Source: Bacteroidota bacterium (lineage in GTDB: Bacteria; Bacteroidota; Bacteroidia; 2-12-FULL-35-15). From it: DNA of 64,000 nt. The notes under the pieces were generated by a model. It was given only the letters and a program-made list of their open reading frames with translations. It searched no databases and had not been told where the DNA came from. Of this stretch, positions 16,300-25,300 are shown piece after piece. The translations under genes and the position numbers were made by a program. Every line of letters starts with the position of its first letter. Position 1 is the stretch's first letter. Where the stretch lies: positions 248,001 through 312,000 of the forward strand of contig JAOQAD010000040.1 in the NCBI GenBank assembly GCA_025963775.1, given 5' to 3'.

Positions 16300-17543
16300 A
16301 ACATCACCTGGTCCTCATCCACGGATTTCGAATCCAATGCATCTCGCAGGCCATTGCCAAGCAATACAAAAGCAAGCACCATCAGTACAATTGCCATTCC
16401 CGGTAAAAAGGCGAGGTAAGGAGCATCACCGATAATGTATCCCTGGTGCGCACTGATCATTGCTCCCCAGGAAGCTGTCGGAGGCTGAGCACCAAGCCCG
16501 AGAAAGCTTAAGCCCGCTTCCGTTAAAATTGCAGAAGCAAAATTAGCAGCCGAGATAATGATCACAGGCCCCATCACGTTCGGGATCACATGCCGCAGGA
16601 TGATGCGTGCATTGGTAAAGCCAAGCGCACGGCCGGCTTCCACAAATTCTTTTTCACGCAGGCTCAGGATCTGCCCGCGGATCACGCGCGCCACCTCTAC
16701 CCACATTGTTAATCCTACCGCTACAAACACCTGCCAGAAGCCTTTTCCCAATGCAAGCGTGATCGCGATCACCAGCAGCAATGTCGGGATCGACCATACA
16801 ACGTTTGTGAACCACACAATGAAATCATCCACCCGGCCGCGGTAAAACCCGGCCAGGGCGCCCATCAGGATCCCGATCACGATCGAAATAATAACAGAAA
16901 TGAAGCCTACCGAAAATGAAACACGCGTTCCCAGCATCAAACGGCTCAACAGGTCGCGGCCTGCAGGATCAGTACCCAAAAGGTATTTACGGGTGATGAT
17001 GTAATTCTTCTCCACCTCTTCACGTAATTCCTTCACTGTTTTTTTGATCTTCTGGTTGCTTCCGAATTCATAAAATTCGGTATAGCCTTTCTCTACGTTA
17101 TTCGCGATCGGCGTGTTGTAATCGATGGCATACACCACATCTGCAAGGTTGTATTTGATGTCGGTCCCGGTGCGCTTTTCATCGCCTGTGTATTCCCGCA
17201 CTACAATGTCGTTCCCGTCAAAATGATAATCCGAAAAAGGGATCGAGCGGAAATTGCTCACCTCGCCGAAAAGCATCTTGGAAAAAAAATTCACATGGTG
17301 CCCCGGCTCATTCTTGCGGGTCTGCAGCATTTTCACCGTGAACCCCGGGGGCTTCTTGGAAAGCTCAAGCAGCTGGTCGTTTGCATCGGGTGTGGAATCG
17401 GGAGTGATGAGGAAGCCAAGGACGGCAACCATCAGGCAAAGGAAGATCACGATCAGCCCAAACATGGAAAGTTTGTTTTTTTTCAGCCTTTGCCAGGCGA
17501 AATACGACAATGAATGGGAATAAGAATCGCTTTTTTTCGACAT
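16296..17543 (-). CDS. ABC transporter permease, OppC/DppC type
   Basis: 415 residues. TM1 is at about 24-46. A periplasmic insertion of about 140 residues follows (residues 50-190), then the conserved YLLGTDPAGRDLLSRLMLGTR and five helices with the EAA loop EFVEAGRALGFTNARIILRHV. It resembles OppC/DppC permeases for oligopeptides or nickel. No OppB, binding protein or ATPase gene is next to it, so its partners lie elsewhere. The insertion is longer than in the E. coli proteins. The neighbouring GT2 gene upstream ends 6 bases away on the same strand. Confidence 0.9.
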   Translation of the reverse strand: MSKKSDSYSHSLSYFAWQRLKKNKLSMFGLIVIFLCLMVAVLGFLITPDSTPDANDQLLELSKKPPGFTVKMLQTRKNEPGHHVNFFSKMLFGEVSNFRSIPFSDYHFDGNDIVVREYTGDEKRTGTDIKYNLADVVYAIDYNTPIANNVEKGYTEFYEFGSNQKIKKTVKELREEVEKNYIITRKYLLGTDPAGRDLLSRLMLGTRVSFSVGFISVIISIVIGILMGALAGFYRGRVDDFIVWFTNVVWSIPTLLLVIAITLALGKGFWQVFVAVGLTMWVEVARVIRGQILSLREKEFVEAGRALGFTNARIILRHVIPNVMGPVIIISAANFASAILTEAGLSFLGLGAQPPTASWGAMISAHQGYIIGDAPYLAFLPGMAIVLMVLAFVLLGNGLRDALDSKSVDEDQVMF

Positions 17544-17549
17544 TTTAAA

Positions 17550-18692
17550 TTAAAATTTCCGCCCTTTCCATTCAAATCTTCCCCTGTTCCCAAGCAATCC
17601 GGCTAACACCACATAAAAAACATACATGAATTGTTCGGGTAGAAAAAGATATAAATAGTGCTTCTTTCTGAAAAAAGAGGCTGCTAAAAATAACAACAAA
17701 AAGTCAAATACGCATTTAATTCCTGTAAGAATAAGACAAATTTGGAAAAAAGGCTGACAGACGGCTGATTTTACTGAGGTAAAGGCGCTTAAAAGAGCCA
17801 TTAAGAGTATAAAAAGGCAAAAGAGATACACAATAAGCGAAACCCATTTTGTTTCCCTGTTAAAGGCCCCGAAAGGCTTTGATGCCCAGCGCTTGCGCTG
17901 CTCCGAAAATTCTTTCAACGTGCGTTTTGCCGGCGTTTGCACGATGGCTTCCCGGTCTTTCAGGAATTTCACTCCGTCCCTGTAACGCCCGTTGATCTTG
18001 TACATCAGCAGCACATCATCTCCTGAAGCCTGCCGGTCGATGCCCGAAAAGCCCTTCACCTCATTGAATGCTTCCCGCCTGTAAGCAAGGTTCGCACCGT
18101 TGCAAAGGATCGCCTTATTGAAATGCAATGCGCCGCAGGTGCTGCCCATCAGCGCCATCAGCTCCAGGCTCTGCATTTTTTCAAAAATGCTTTTCTCGTT
18201 CACAAAGGCTACAGGCGCCACCACCATTGCCGCTCCGGAAGCTTCATAAAATGCAGCAATGCTTTCCGCCCAACCGCTTCCCATCACACAATCAGCATCG
18301 GTGGTGATGATCAGCTCTGCATCGCTGTTGCTTATTGCCAATGCGATGGCTGACTTCTTGCCCGTGCCTTCTGCCTTCAGCATACTGACCTGCGGATGTT
18401 TGTTGCAATATCCCCGCACAGCTTCTGCTGTATAGTCTTCCGAATGGTCATCCACTACAATGATGTTCATCTTTCCTTTGTACGACTGCGCCAGCAAGGC
18501 ATCCAGGCAGAAGCCGATGTTTCGTTCTTCATTCCGCGCGGCGATCACCACCGTAACAGAAACATTTCCGGAAGAAGAAACATTCGAATGCTTTGTCCTG
18601 AACCATCCATAGCTGAACAGGGCGATCATCACCGCGTACCCTATGCAGAGCAGGCAGGCTATAATGGTTATGGTCCAGTGCAGGTACAGCAT
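17550..18692 (-). CDS. Membrane glycosyltransferase family 2
   Basis: 380 residues. An N-terminal membrane helix is at about 5-28. The GT2 (GT-A) catalytic domain covers about 45-270: VTVVIAARNEERNIGFCL, IVVDDHSEDYT, the donor-metal site TTDADC (DxD), SGDDVLL as acceptor-base region and QRKRWASK (QxxRW). Two or three membrane helices follow. This is the layout of processive or lipid-linked GT2 enzymes. It is 1 base downstream of the flippase-like gene, so both should act on one glycolipid or polymer, which I cannot name. Confidence 0.92.
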   Translation of the reverse strand: MLYLHWTITIIACLLCIGYAVMIALFSYGWFRTKHSNVSSSGNVSVTVVIAARNEERNIGFCLDALLAQSYKGKMNIIVVDDHSEDYTAEAVRGYCNKHPQVSMLKAEGTGKKSAIALAISNSDAELIITTDADCVMGSGWAESIAAFYEASGAAMVVAPVAFVNEKSIFEKMQSLELMALMGSTCGALHFNKAILCNGANLAYRREAFNEVKGFSGIDRQASGDDVLLMYKINGRYRDGVKFLKDREAIVQTPAKRTLKEFSEQRKRWASKPFGAFNRETKWVSLIVYLFCLFILLMALLSAFTSVKSAVCQPFFQICLILTGIKCVFDFLLLFLAASFFRKKHYLYLFLPEQFMYVFYVVLAGLLGNRGRFEWKGRKF

Positions 18693-18693
18693 A

Positions 18694-19650
18694 TCAGGAG
18701 CGGAAAAATTTTAATTTCCAGGTAAAGGCCGAACCGATGATCGCCGGAGCAGCGAGGTTGATGATCCAGATCACGAGGGAAGCGGTAACCACCGCAGCTG
18801 TTTCTGTTGTATAAGCACTGAACAGGTACATCGCGGCAGCGCCCCGGGTGCTGATCTCCGTAAATGCAAAGCTGGGAACAAGCGAAGTCACTAAAAAGGT
18901 AACTGCGATCAGCTGAACGGAAAGCAGGGGATCCAGCCAGACGCCGAAAGCGCACAATACCAGCGCATACTGCAAAAGAAAAACGGCATAGCGCAATGCG
19001 GATAAGAACAGGACGGTCAGCAAGGTTTTTCGGTCGGTATCAAACACCACTTTAAAATAGGATTGTACTTTGGCTGAAAATTTTTCCCTGTAACGGTTGA
19101 GCACTACCGGGAGAACAAAGGCTGCTGCAAAAGCAACAAGAAGGAGCATTCCCCGGCTCTCTGAAATAACAGGCGATTGAAGCGAGCCTTCACGCATCAT
19201 CGGCACAAGCGCAAGAATCCCAACAATTAAGGTCATCGAAAGCTGCATAAAGCTGCCCAGGAAATTTTTAAGCGTAGCTTCCACCTTATCTGCTTTCTCC
19301 AGGAAAAAAATTCTTCCAGCAAACTCCCCTACCCTGTTCGGCATGAAAATACTTACCGTAACTCCTGCAAATACCGACTGCATGGCTGTTTTAAAAGATA
19401 TGTGCTCCAGTGGGGCAATGAGGATCTTCCATTTCAGCGCTTCAATTCCCCAGTTAAAAAACATCAGCAAACAGGTAAGAAATAACAGGCTGTAATTAAC
19501 CGTTATGTACTGCGAAGCGATGAAAAAATTTGAATCCGGATCTGCTGAAGTTAATTTGTGAAGAATATACCCGGTTGATAAAATTAAAATGGCGGCCTTT
19601 ATCAAAAGACTTGTAACTTTGTAAGCACGGTTAGTTGAGGTCACGCTCAT
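18694..19650 (-). CDS. LPG synthase TM-like (UPF0104/YbhN) membrane protein
   Basis: 318 residues from ATG 19650. A longer frame to 19686 exists, but it would overlap ruvC. Eight or so hydrophobic helices are visible. It carries UPF0104/YbhN features: ALKWKILIAP, FAGVTVSIFMPNRVGEFAGRIFFL and SALRYAVFLLQY, as in the membrane half of lysylphosphatidylglycerol synthase and lipid flippase-like proteins. No C-terminal synthase domain is present. Divergent from ruvC with a 29-base gap; co-transcribed with the GT2 gene (1-base gap). Likely part of envelope glycolipid assembly. Confidence 0.88.
   Translation of the reverse strand: MSVTSTNRAYKVTSLLIKAAILILSTGYILHKLTSADPDSNFFIASQYITVNYSLLFLTCLLMFFNWGIEALKWKILIAPLEHISFKTAMQSVFAGVTVSIFMPNRVGEFAGRIFFLEKADKVEATLKNFLGSFMQLSMTLIVGILALVPMMREGSLQSPVISESRGMLLLVAFAAAFVLPVVLNRYREKFSAKVQSYFKVVFDTDRKTLLTVLFLSALRYAVFLLQYALVLCAFGVWLDPLLSVQLIAVTFLVTSLVPSFAFTEISTRGAAAMYLFSAYTTETAAVVTASLVIWIINLAAPAIIGSAFTWKLKFFRS
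19614..19621 (+). promoter_or_regulatory. Possible -7 element for ruvC
   Basis: TAACTTTG at 19614-19621 matches TAnnTTTG and lies about 60 bases upstream of the ruvC ATG. No good -33 box was found. It falls within the divergent flippase-like coding region. Confidence 0.3.
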
Positions 19651-19679
19651 TTTCCACAATATTAGCAAAAAGACGCGGC

Positions 19680-20240
19680 ATGTCACTTATATCAACGGAT
19701 AAAATAGTATTGGGGATCGATCCGGGAACCAATGTTATGGGCTACGGGCTCATCCACATCAAAGGCACTAAAATGGAGCTGGTGGTGATGGGTGTGCTGC
19801 GCCTCGAAAAAATTGGTGACCATGCCCTGAAGCTGCAGCGGATCTTTGACCGCGTAGTGGCCCTGATCGATGAGTATAAGCCCGATGAGCTGGCGATCGA
19901 AGCGCCTTTCTTCGGTAAGAATGTGCAGTCGATGCTGAAGCTTGGACGTGCGCAGGGAGTTGCCATTGCAGGCGCCCTTTCACGCAACCTCAGCGTTTGC
20001 GAATACTCGCCGAAAAAAATAAAAATGTCGGTCACCGGCAACGGAAATGCCTCCAAAGAACAGGTGGCTGCCATGCTGAAGACCCTGCTGAATTTTAAAG
20101 AAACACCTGAATTCCTGGATGCTACCGATGGCCTTGCTGCTGCGGTATGTCATCATTTTCAGCGCCAGCCTGCCGGTGGCAAAAAAGCATACACCGGCTG
20201 GAAAGCCTTCCTGGCGGAGAATCCAAACAAAAAAGCCTAA
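19680..20240 (+). CDS. ruvC: Holliday junction endonuclease RuvC
   Basis: 186 residues from ATG 19680; an upstream extension (from 19635) does not look like RuvC and was dropped. Catalytic acidic residues fit the family: Asp14 in LGIDPGT, Glu74 in LAIEAPFFGK, and Asp147/Asp150 in LDATDGLAAA. KIKMSVTGNGNASKEQV is the conserved DNA-binding region. It resolves Holliday junctions with RuvAB in homologous recombination; ruvAB are not in the window. Divergent from the flippase-like gene and convergent with the HIT gene (5-base gap). Confidence 0.96.
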   Translation: MSLISTDKIVLGIDPGTNVMGYGLIHIKGTKMELVVMGVLRLEKIGDHALKLQRIFDRVVALIDEYKPDELAIEAPFFGKNVQSMLKLGRAQGVAIAGALSRNLSVCEYSPKKIKMSVTGNGNASKEQVAAMLKTLLNFKETPEFLDATDGLAAAVCHHFQRQPAGGKKAYTGWKAFLAENPNKKA

Positions 20241-20245
20241 GCTTT

Positions 20246-20638
20246 TTACAAGTTAGACTTTATCTTTTCAGCCATTTCCGAAAGCTCCTGTTGAGATGGT
20301 TTTATTTTTTCCCTTGTGAAATTAAGGTCGTTTGCCGTGTTCATAGGCACAAGGTGAATGTGCGCATGCGGCACTTCCAGCCCGATCACCGACATGCCGA
20401 TGCGCTTGCATGGCACTGCTTTCCGGATTGCCTTTGATACCTGCTTGGCGAAGATGATCATTTCGGAGAGCTCCGCATCTTCGATATCAAAAATGTAATC
20501 TGTTTCTTTTTTCGGCACTACCAGCACATGTCCCTGCACAAGCGGGAAAACATCGAGGAATGCAAGGAATTTGTCATTCTCGGCGATCTTGTGTGCAGGA
20601 ATTTCACCTGCAATTATTTTGGAAAAAATACTGGACAT
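20246..20638 (-). CDS. HIT family (Hint/PKCI-like) nucleotide hydrolase
   Basis: 130 residues, the usual size of Hint proteins. The histidine triad HAHIHLVP is at residues 91-98 and the N-terminal CxxC-like region of some members is replaced by MSSIFSKIIAGEIPAHKI, the Hint start. Substrates of the family are purine nucleoside phosphoramidates and adenylates. It follows greA by 3 bases on the same strand, so they form an operon. Confidence 0.95.
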   Translation of the reverse strand: MSSIFSKIIAGEIPAHKIAENDKFLAFLDVFPLVQGHVLVVPKKETDYIFDIEDAELSEMIIFAKQVSKAIRKAVPCKRIGMSVIGLEVPHAHIHLVPMNTANDLNFTREKIKPSQQELSEMAEKIKSNL

Positions 20639-20641
20639 AAA

Positions 20642-21115
20642 TTATCTTGTAATATCAACGATCTCGAACTGCATAACACCGGATGGCACTTTGATCTCAG
20701 CTTTGTCGCCCACTTTTTTACCAAGCAGCCCTTTCCCGATCGGGGAATCCACGGAGATCTTTCCTGATTTCAGGTCCGCTTCATTTTCAGCAACAAGTGT
20801 ATAGGTCATTGTTGCACCGTTCGCGGCATTCTTGATCTTTACCTTTGAGAGAATCAGCGCTTTCGACATATCCAATTGCGATTCATCGATCAGCCGTGCA
20901 TTGCTGAGCACCTCTTCCATTTTGGAGATCCGGAGCTCGAGCAAACCCTGGGCTTCCTTTGCCGCATCGTATTCTGCATTTTCCGACAGATCCCCTTTAT
21001 CGCGTGCTTCCGCGATCTGGCGTGAAATAGAAGGACGTTCCTGGGATTTTAAATGATGTAATTCATCCTTTAATCTTTTTAATCCTTCTTCCGTAAAATA
21101 AGAAATATGTGACAT
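20642..21115 (-). CDS. greA: Transcription elongation factor GreA
   Basis: 157 residues from ATG 21115 (an upstream ATG at 21151 is not conserved). The coiled-coil tip DLSENAEYDAAKEAQ carries the acidic residues that reach into RNA polymerase. The C-terminal FKBP-like part has SVDSPIGKGLLGKKVGD. It rescues backtracked RNA polymerase by stimulating transcript cleavage. Followed by the HIT gene at 3 bases. Confidence 0.96.
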   Translation of the reverse strand: MSHISYFTEEGLKRLKDELHHLKSQERPSISRQIAEARDKGDLSENAEYDAAKEAQGLLELRISKMEEVLSNARLIDESQLDMSKALILSKVKIKNAANGATMTYTLVAENEADLKSGKISVDSPIGKGLLGKKVGDKAEIKVPSGVMQFEIVDITR

Positions 21116-21152
21116 TTTTATTGTTTTTTGATATGGACTATTAAAACACAAA

Positions 21153-21176
21153 TCCGTCCCGCAGATGCGGGACGGA
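21153..21176 (-). terminator. Hairpin between the PorV-like gene and greA
   Basis: A perfect 10-bp GC-rich stem TCCGTCCCGC / GCGGGACGGA with a 4-base loop lies 30 bases beyond the stop of the PorV-like gene. T-runs are weak on both sides, so a terminator is likely but not certain. Confidence 0.6.
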
Positions 21177-21205
21177 CTTTATTCTATACAAATATATGAA
21201 AAATA

Positions 21206-22285
21206 TTATAAATTGATCCTCACTCCCAAAGAGTGTGTTCCCTGGAACGGATCTGTATCACGGTAAGAGTAATCAAGCCCGAAGGTAGATTTGTTCTTTC
21301 CAAATGGGATCTCTACGGTAAAGCCGGCGCTTGGGCCTGTAAATACAGTGGTCCTGTCTGCCTTTTTCGTGATGCCTTTTTCGTAAGTATAACCTACTCT
21401 CACCATTACAATGTTTTTCCATCCGTACTCCAGTCCAAGCTTAAACTCATCTTTAGAGAAAGAGTTGGAAGTGAATGTTCCCATTGCAGTGATGCGGTTG
21501 GTTTTCATTTTAGCGCTGTCCTTGCTCAGGTAAATGTCGTAACCTGCACCGATGTTCAGCAATGAAGGAAGCTCGAATGTAGCGGAGCGCTGCTCAACTG
21601 TCATCTGGCTGGATCCGTTTGTTGCGGAAGGAACAGGTGTTTTGAAGGAAAGTCCGTCACCCCTGAACTGCATACGCGGCCCTACGTTCTTCAACGCGAT
21701 ACCGAATTTCAGCTGGTCATATTTACCGGTAACATACTGGATCCCTGCATCCAGGGCAATGCCCCTTGCGCTTACGCTGGCTGTTTTTTCAGTGATCACC
21801 CTTAGGGTAAGTCCACCGTAGATGTTATCGGAAAAACCTTTTGCATACGACAGCCCGATGTTCAGGAACTGCGGAGAATAGGTTCCCAGTCCGCCTTCCG
21901 GCTGAGCTACGGTAGTGATAGGAATATCACCGAAATCCATTGCCATGATCGACAAGCCGATGGCTCCTGTTTCACCTACACCCTGCGTCAAACCGAATGA
22001 GTTGATGTTGATATCGGTTCCTTTCAGCCACTGTGTGCGGGCGAACATGATCTCTGTTTTCTTTGTGAATGCGGTACCGGCAACGTTCGAGAACATTGCC
22101 TCAAGGCCTTTAACGCCTGCCACATTTGAACCTGCCCATCCGCTGCTGCGGGCCCATGGGTTGATGAGTAACTCTGTAGCACCGGCCTGGCCAACGCGAT
22201 CAGGGTTACCTGCATAAGTGCCTGCCGGGATAGCAACTAAACCTGCCAATGCAACCGGAGCAAAAAACTTATAAAATTTTTTCAT
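21206..22285 (-). CDS. PorV/PorQ-family outer-membrane protein
   Basis: 359 residues with a signal peptide (cleavage near GTYAGNPD). GQAGATELLINPWARSSGWAGSN is the N-terminal FadL-like/UPF0164 start seen in PorV and PorQ. The rest is a 14-strand-like beta barrel alternating small and aromatic residues and ending in GTHSLGVRINL. PorV proteins deliver and anchor T9SS cargo. It is the last gene of an operon with a TonB receptor and a giant T9SS cargo (48-base gap), so it may be a cargo-specific PorV paralogue rather than the general one. Confidence 0.85.
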   Translation of the reverse strand: MKKFYKFFAPVALAGLVAIPAGTYAGNPDRVGQAGATELLINPWARSSGWAGSNVAGVKGLEAMFSNVAGTAFTKKTEIMFARTQWLKGTDININSFGLTQGVGETGAIGLSIMAMDFGDIPITTVAQPEGGLGTYSPQFLNIGLSYAKGFSDNIYGGLTLRVITEKTASVSARGIALDAGIQYVTGKYDQLKFGIALKNVGPRMQFRGDGLSFKTPVPSATNGSSQMTVEQRSATFELPSLLNIGAGYDIYLSKDSAKMKTNRITAMGTFTSNSFSKDEFKLGLEYGWKNIVMVRVGYTYEKGITKKADRTTVFTGPSAGFTVEIPFGKNKSTFGLDYSYRDTDPFQGTHSLGVRINL

Positions 22286-22332
22286 AATACTTATTTTAAA
22301 TTCTGAATAACCTTAATTGAACTAAAACAATC

Positions 22333-25300
22333 TTAATATGCCTCGATGTCGATCGGACGTAATACTCCGAACCATTTCAGGATCTTTTCTCCAACATCCG
22401 GCACTTCCACGTGGATGATGTACAATCCGCTGGCGATTGGAATGCGCGCCTCATTTTTCAGATCCCAGTCAAGCGATGTTTTTGCTTCCGCACCGGAATC
22501 ATCTTTTTTGTAGCGTCTTACCAGGTTACCATTCAGGGTGTAGATGGACACCGTGCATTTTGCAGGAAGATTCGTGATCTTCACTACCTGGTCAAGAGTT
22601 GTTTTTTCATACTCAGAGTATGCGTAGTATGGATTCGGAACGATGTTGATGAGATCCAGCGCGTCTTTTGCTGTTTCATTATCATTTGTATGCGTTTCGA
22701 TGTCCGCAGTGTTGAACTCATAGATCCCGTTCGCTTTGTTCACTGTAGATAATACAGAGTAGTTGTAAGCGATCGTTGAAGCAGAGATCGTATCTGTGAA
22801 GTTGGAATTTACCGCTGTAAAGCTTGTTCCGGTATTGTATGTGATCCCGTTGTGCTTGATCGGGCCTGCCTCTACAAAGTAGTGCTGTCCTGAGATCAGG
22901 CTGTTGAACGACTGTGCCGTGCCTGTTCCGTATTTGGCATACGCTTTTGTAACACGCAACCTTACTTTCACATCTGTTTCGAACAGCTGGTGACCAGGTG
23001 CAAGCAATGGAATGTTCACCCACATTGCATCGGAATACACTTCACGTTTGTAACCATCGGAAGATGAAGATGAGCTTGCTGTTTCAGAAGCATGATATAA
23101 TTTATACATCGCAAGTCCATTGTCGTAACGCGGGAGGTCCCTCAGCTGTCTTGCAAGCATCGGATCTGTCGGAGGATACAGCGAGCTTGTTGTTGCGCTG
23201 TAGTTGCGTCCGAATACATAGATATAATGCTTACCACCGAACAAAGGATCGAAGAACGGAGAATACGTGGTCGAGGTCGGGTTCCATTTCATATCCGCAC
23301 CGTTTTCAGATGGAAGGTATGAATCCTCACCGAATGCCATGTTCAGACGCTCGCCTGTTTCCAGGTTCACTGCATATCCCGGGAACCAGCCCATACCTGT
23401 TGGTGTTGGGATCTGAACTCCGGCGCTGTCAATAAAGCCGCCTTCTGTAGCATTGTAACCTGCATCACCCAGTTTTTTACCGTTTTTGTCAACCGATGGC
23501 GACTTACGCATGCTCATTTTCGGAGCTCCGCCGATTGCCAGGGCTACATCTTCCTGTAATTCGATAACCGGGCAGCGTGTCCATTTCGATTTATCGGCAG
23601 TGATCACCACGTCAACGCTTGCAAGGTTTTTAATAAAGTTCAGCGTCCTGTATTTATCCCATGCCGGGCCTCCTCTGGAAACGATCGGCAGACCTGCCCC
23701 CGGAATGGTGGAAGCTGCCGCCACACGGTATGGCGCCCATGTTCCGTTGATTATTTTTTCATAAGCCTGCTGGTCATCCGGGCCTGCATAATCATTGTAT
23801 TCAGGCTGTGTTGCATCTGTTGCAGTTCCGGAACGGATCCAGTTTGCATCCACAGTTCCTTCTTCATCAGGCAATCCTGTTAACCAGCGCTTGGTTACAT
23901 CGCCGAATGACATGGAGCTTGCTGAAGCGAGTGCACCATTGTCGGTTGCCAATGCATCCGAAGGACTGTAAGAATAAGTAATGTTCACCGAAAGGCCCAG
24001 TCTTGGGATCACTTCATTGGAACCGCTTGGCTGTCCGTTGATGATCTGCTCATTCGGGATAGCAATGCTTGCATCCGAATGGATCGTGTCGGAGTGTGCT
24101 CCGCCAGGCAATTTTACAAGTGTCCAGCGTGCAGCCGTTGTAATGTTATTTGTAGTTGCAGTAGTTGTTGTATCCCACAGGAAGATCCTGAAGCTTTCGT
24201 TCGGAACGTTCAAAGGGTCAACCACTTTGATGGTTATAGGAGCATGTCCGTTCTCATAAACCGGGTTCAGCGTGCGTCCCGTGCTTACAGCCTGCGCAAG
24301 TGATCCGCCGGTCATTTCCAGGGAATTTCCGCCGTTACCCTGTCCTTCGATACGTTTTACCTTTACGCCGGAACCGTAATCAGCATGTGCTTCTGTTCCG
24401 CTCAGCTCAGGAGAAACGATGTGAGGAATCCCTGAAGCTTTTGTCACATTTCCGCTACCGGAGATGTAAGGCTTGTAATCGTTATAGGAGAATAATCCCG
24501 GGTTGAATTCCTGTGTTGCGCTGTATCCGTAAGCAACCACTGTATAGTAGTATGTTTTATGGTTAACAAGCTTGTTGTCGCCGGAAGCGAAAAGATCGGT
24601 TTTTAAAGATACCGAGTGAGAAACTCCCACATCGCCACCATTCACCATTTCCATCGGAACGTTCGCAGTGATGTTCTGGTCAAATGTGTAATTCACAATT
24701 TGTTTGATACCGTCTTTTTTATCGCACTGGTAAACCAAACGTGCCCTGTCAACATTGTTGAGCTCCGTTGCAGAAACGGTTGCATCTTTCAGCTGGTACA
24801 CCTGGTAACCCTGGAAACGGTACAGGGAGTCGCCTCCAACTGCAAGATCCGGATCTTCACTGTATTTTTCCTGGTAGTTGTTTGAGCCTTTTGCATTGGT
24901 CCAGTATAAGATCAGCTCGTTATCAAGCTCCTGGATGGAAAGGTCAGGTGCATCCGGGCCTTCTAATTTTTTAAAGCAGTTGTTGAATAATTTCTGTGCT
25001 TTTTTATCTGCACCTTTTAATAAGGCAAGTGAAGCCATCGGCCCGCCCTGTGTTGCACGTGCCCATACCACACCGGTAGTGATCACGTTAACGGCGCCTG
25101 CTGTAAGTGTAAACGGCCCGGCCACCTGCATAAAGCGCCTGTCGACAAAGGGGTTGTTCTCCCTCCACTCGCTCCATGGAGCCTGTGTTACGAAGTTGGT
25201 TCCAAAGCCTGTAGGATCGGAGTCATCAGGAAATACGAATTTACAAGGAGTACCTGTACCAACAGCATCTCCGCCGTAGGTCATGATGCTACCATCCCTC

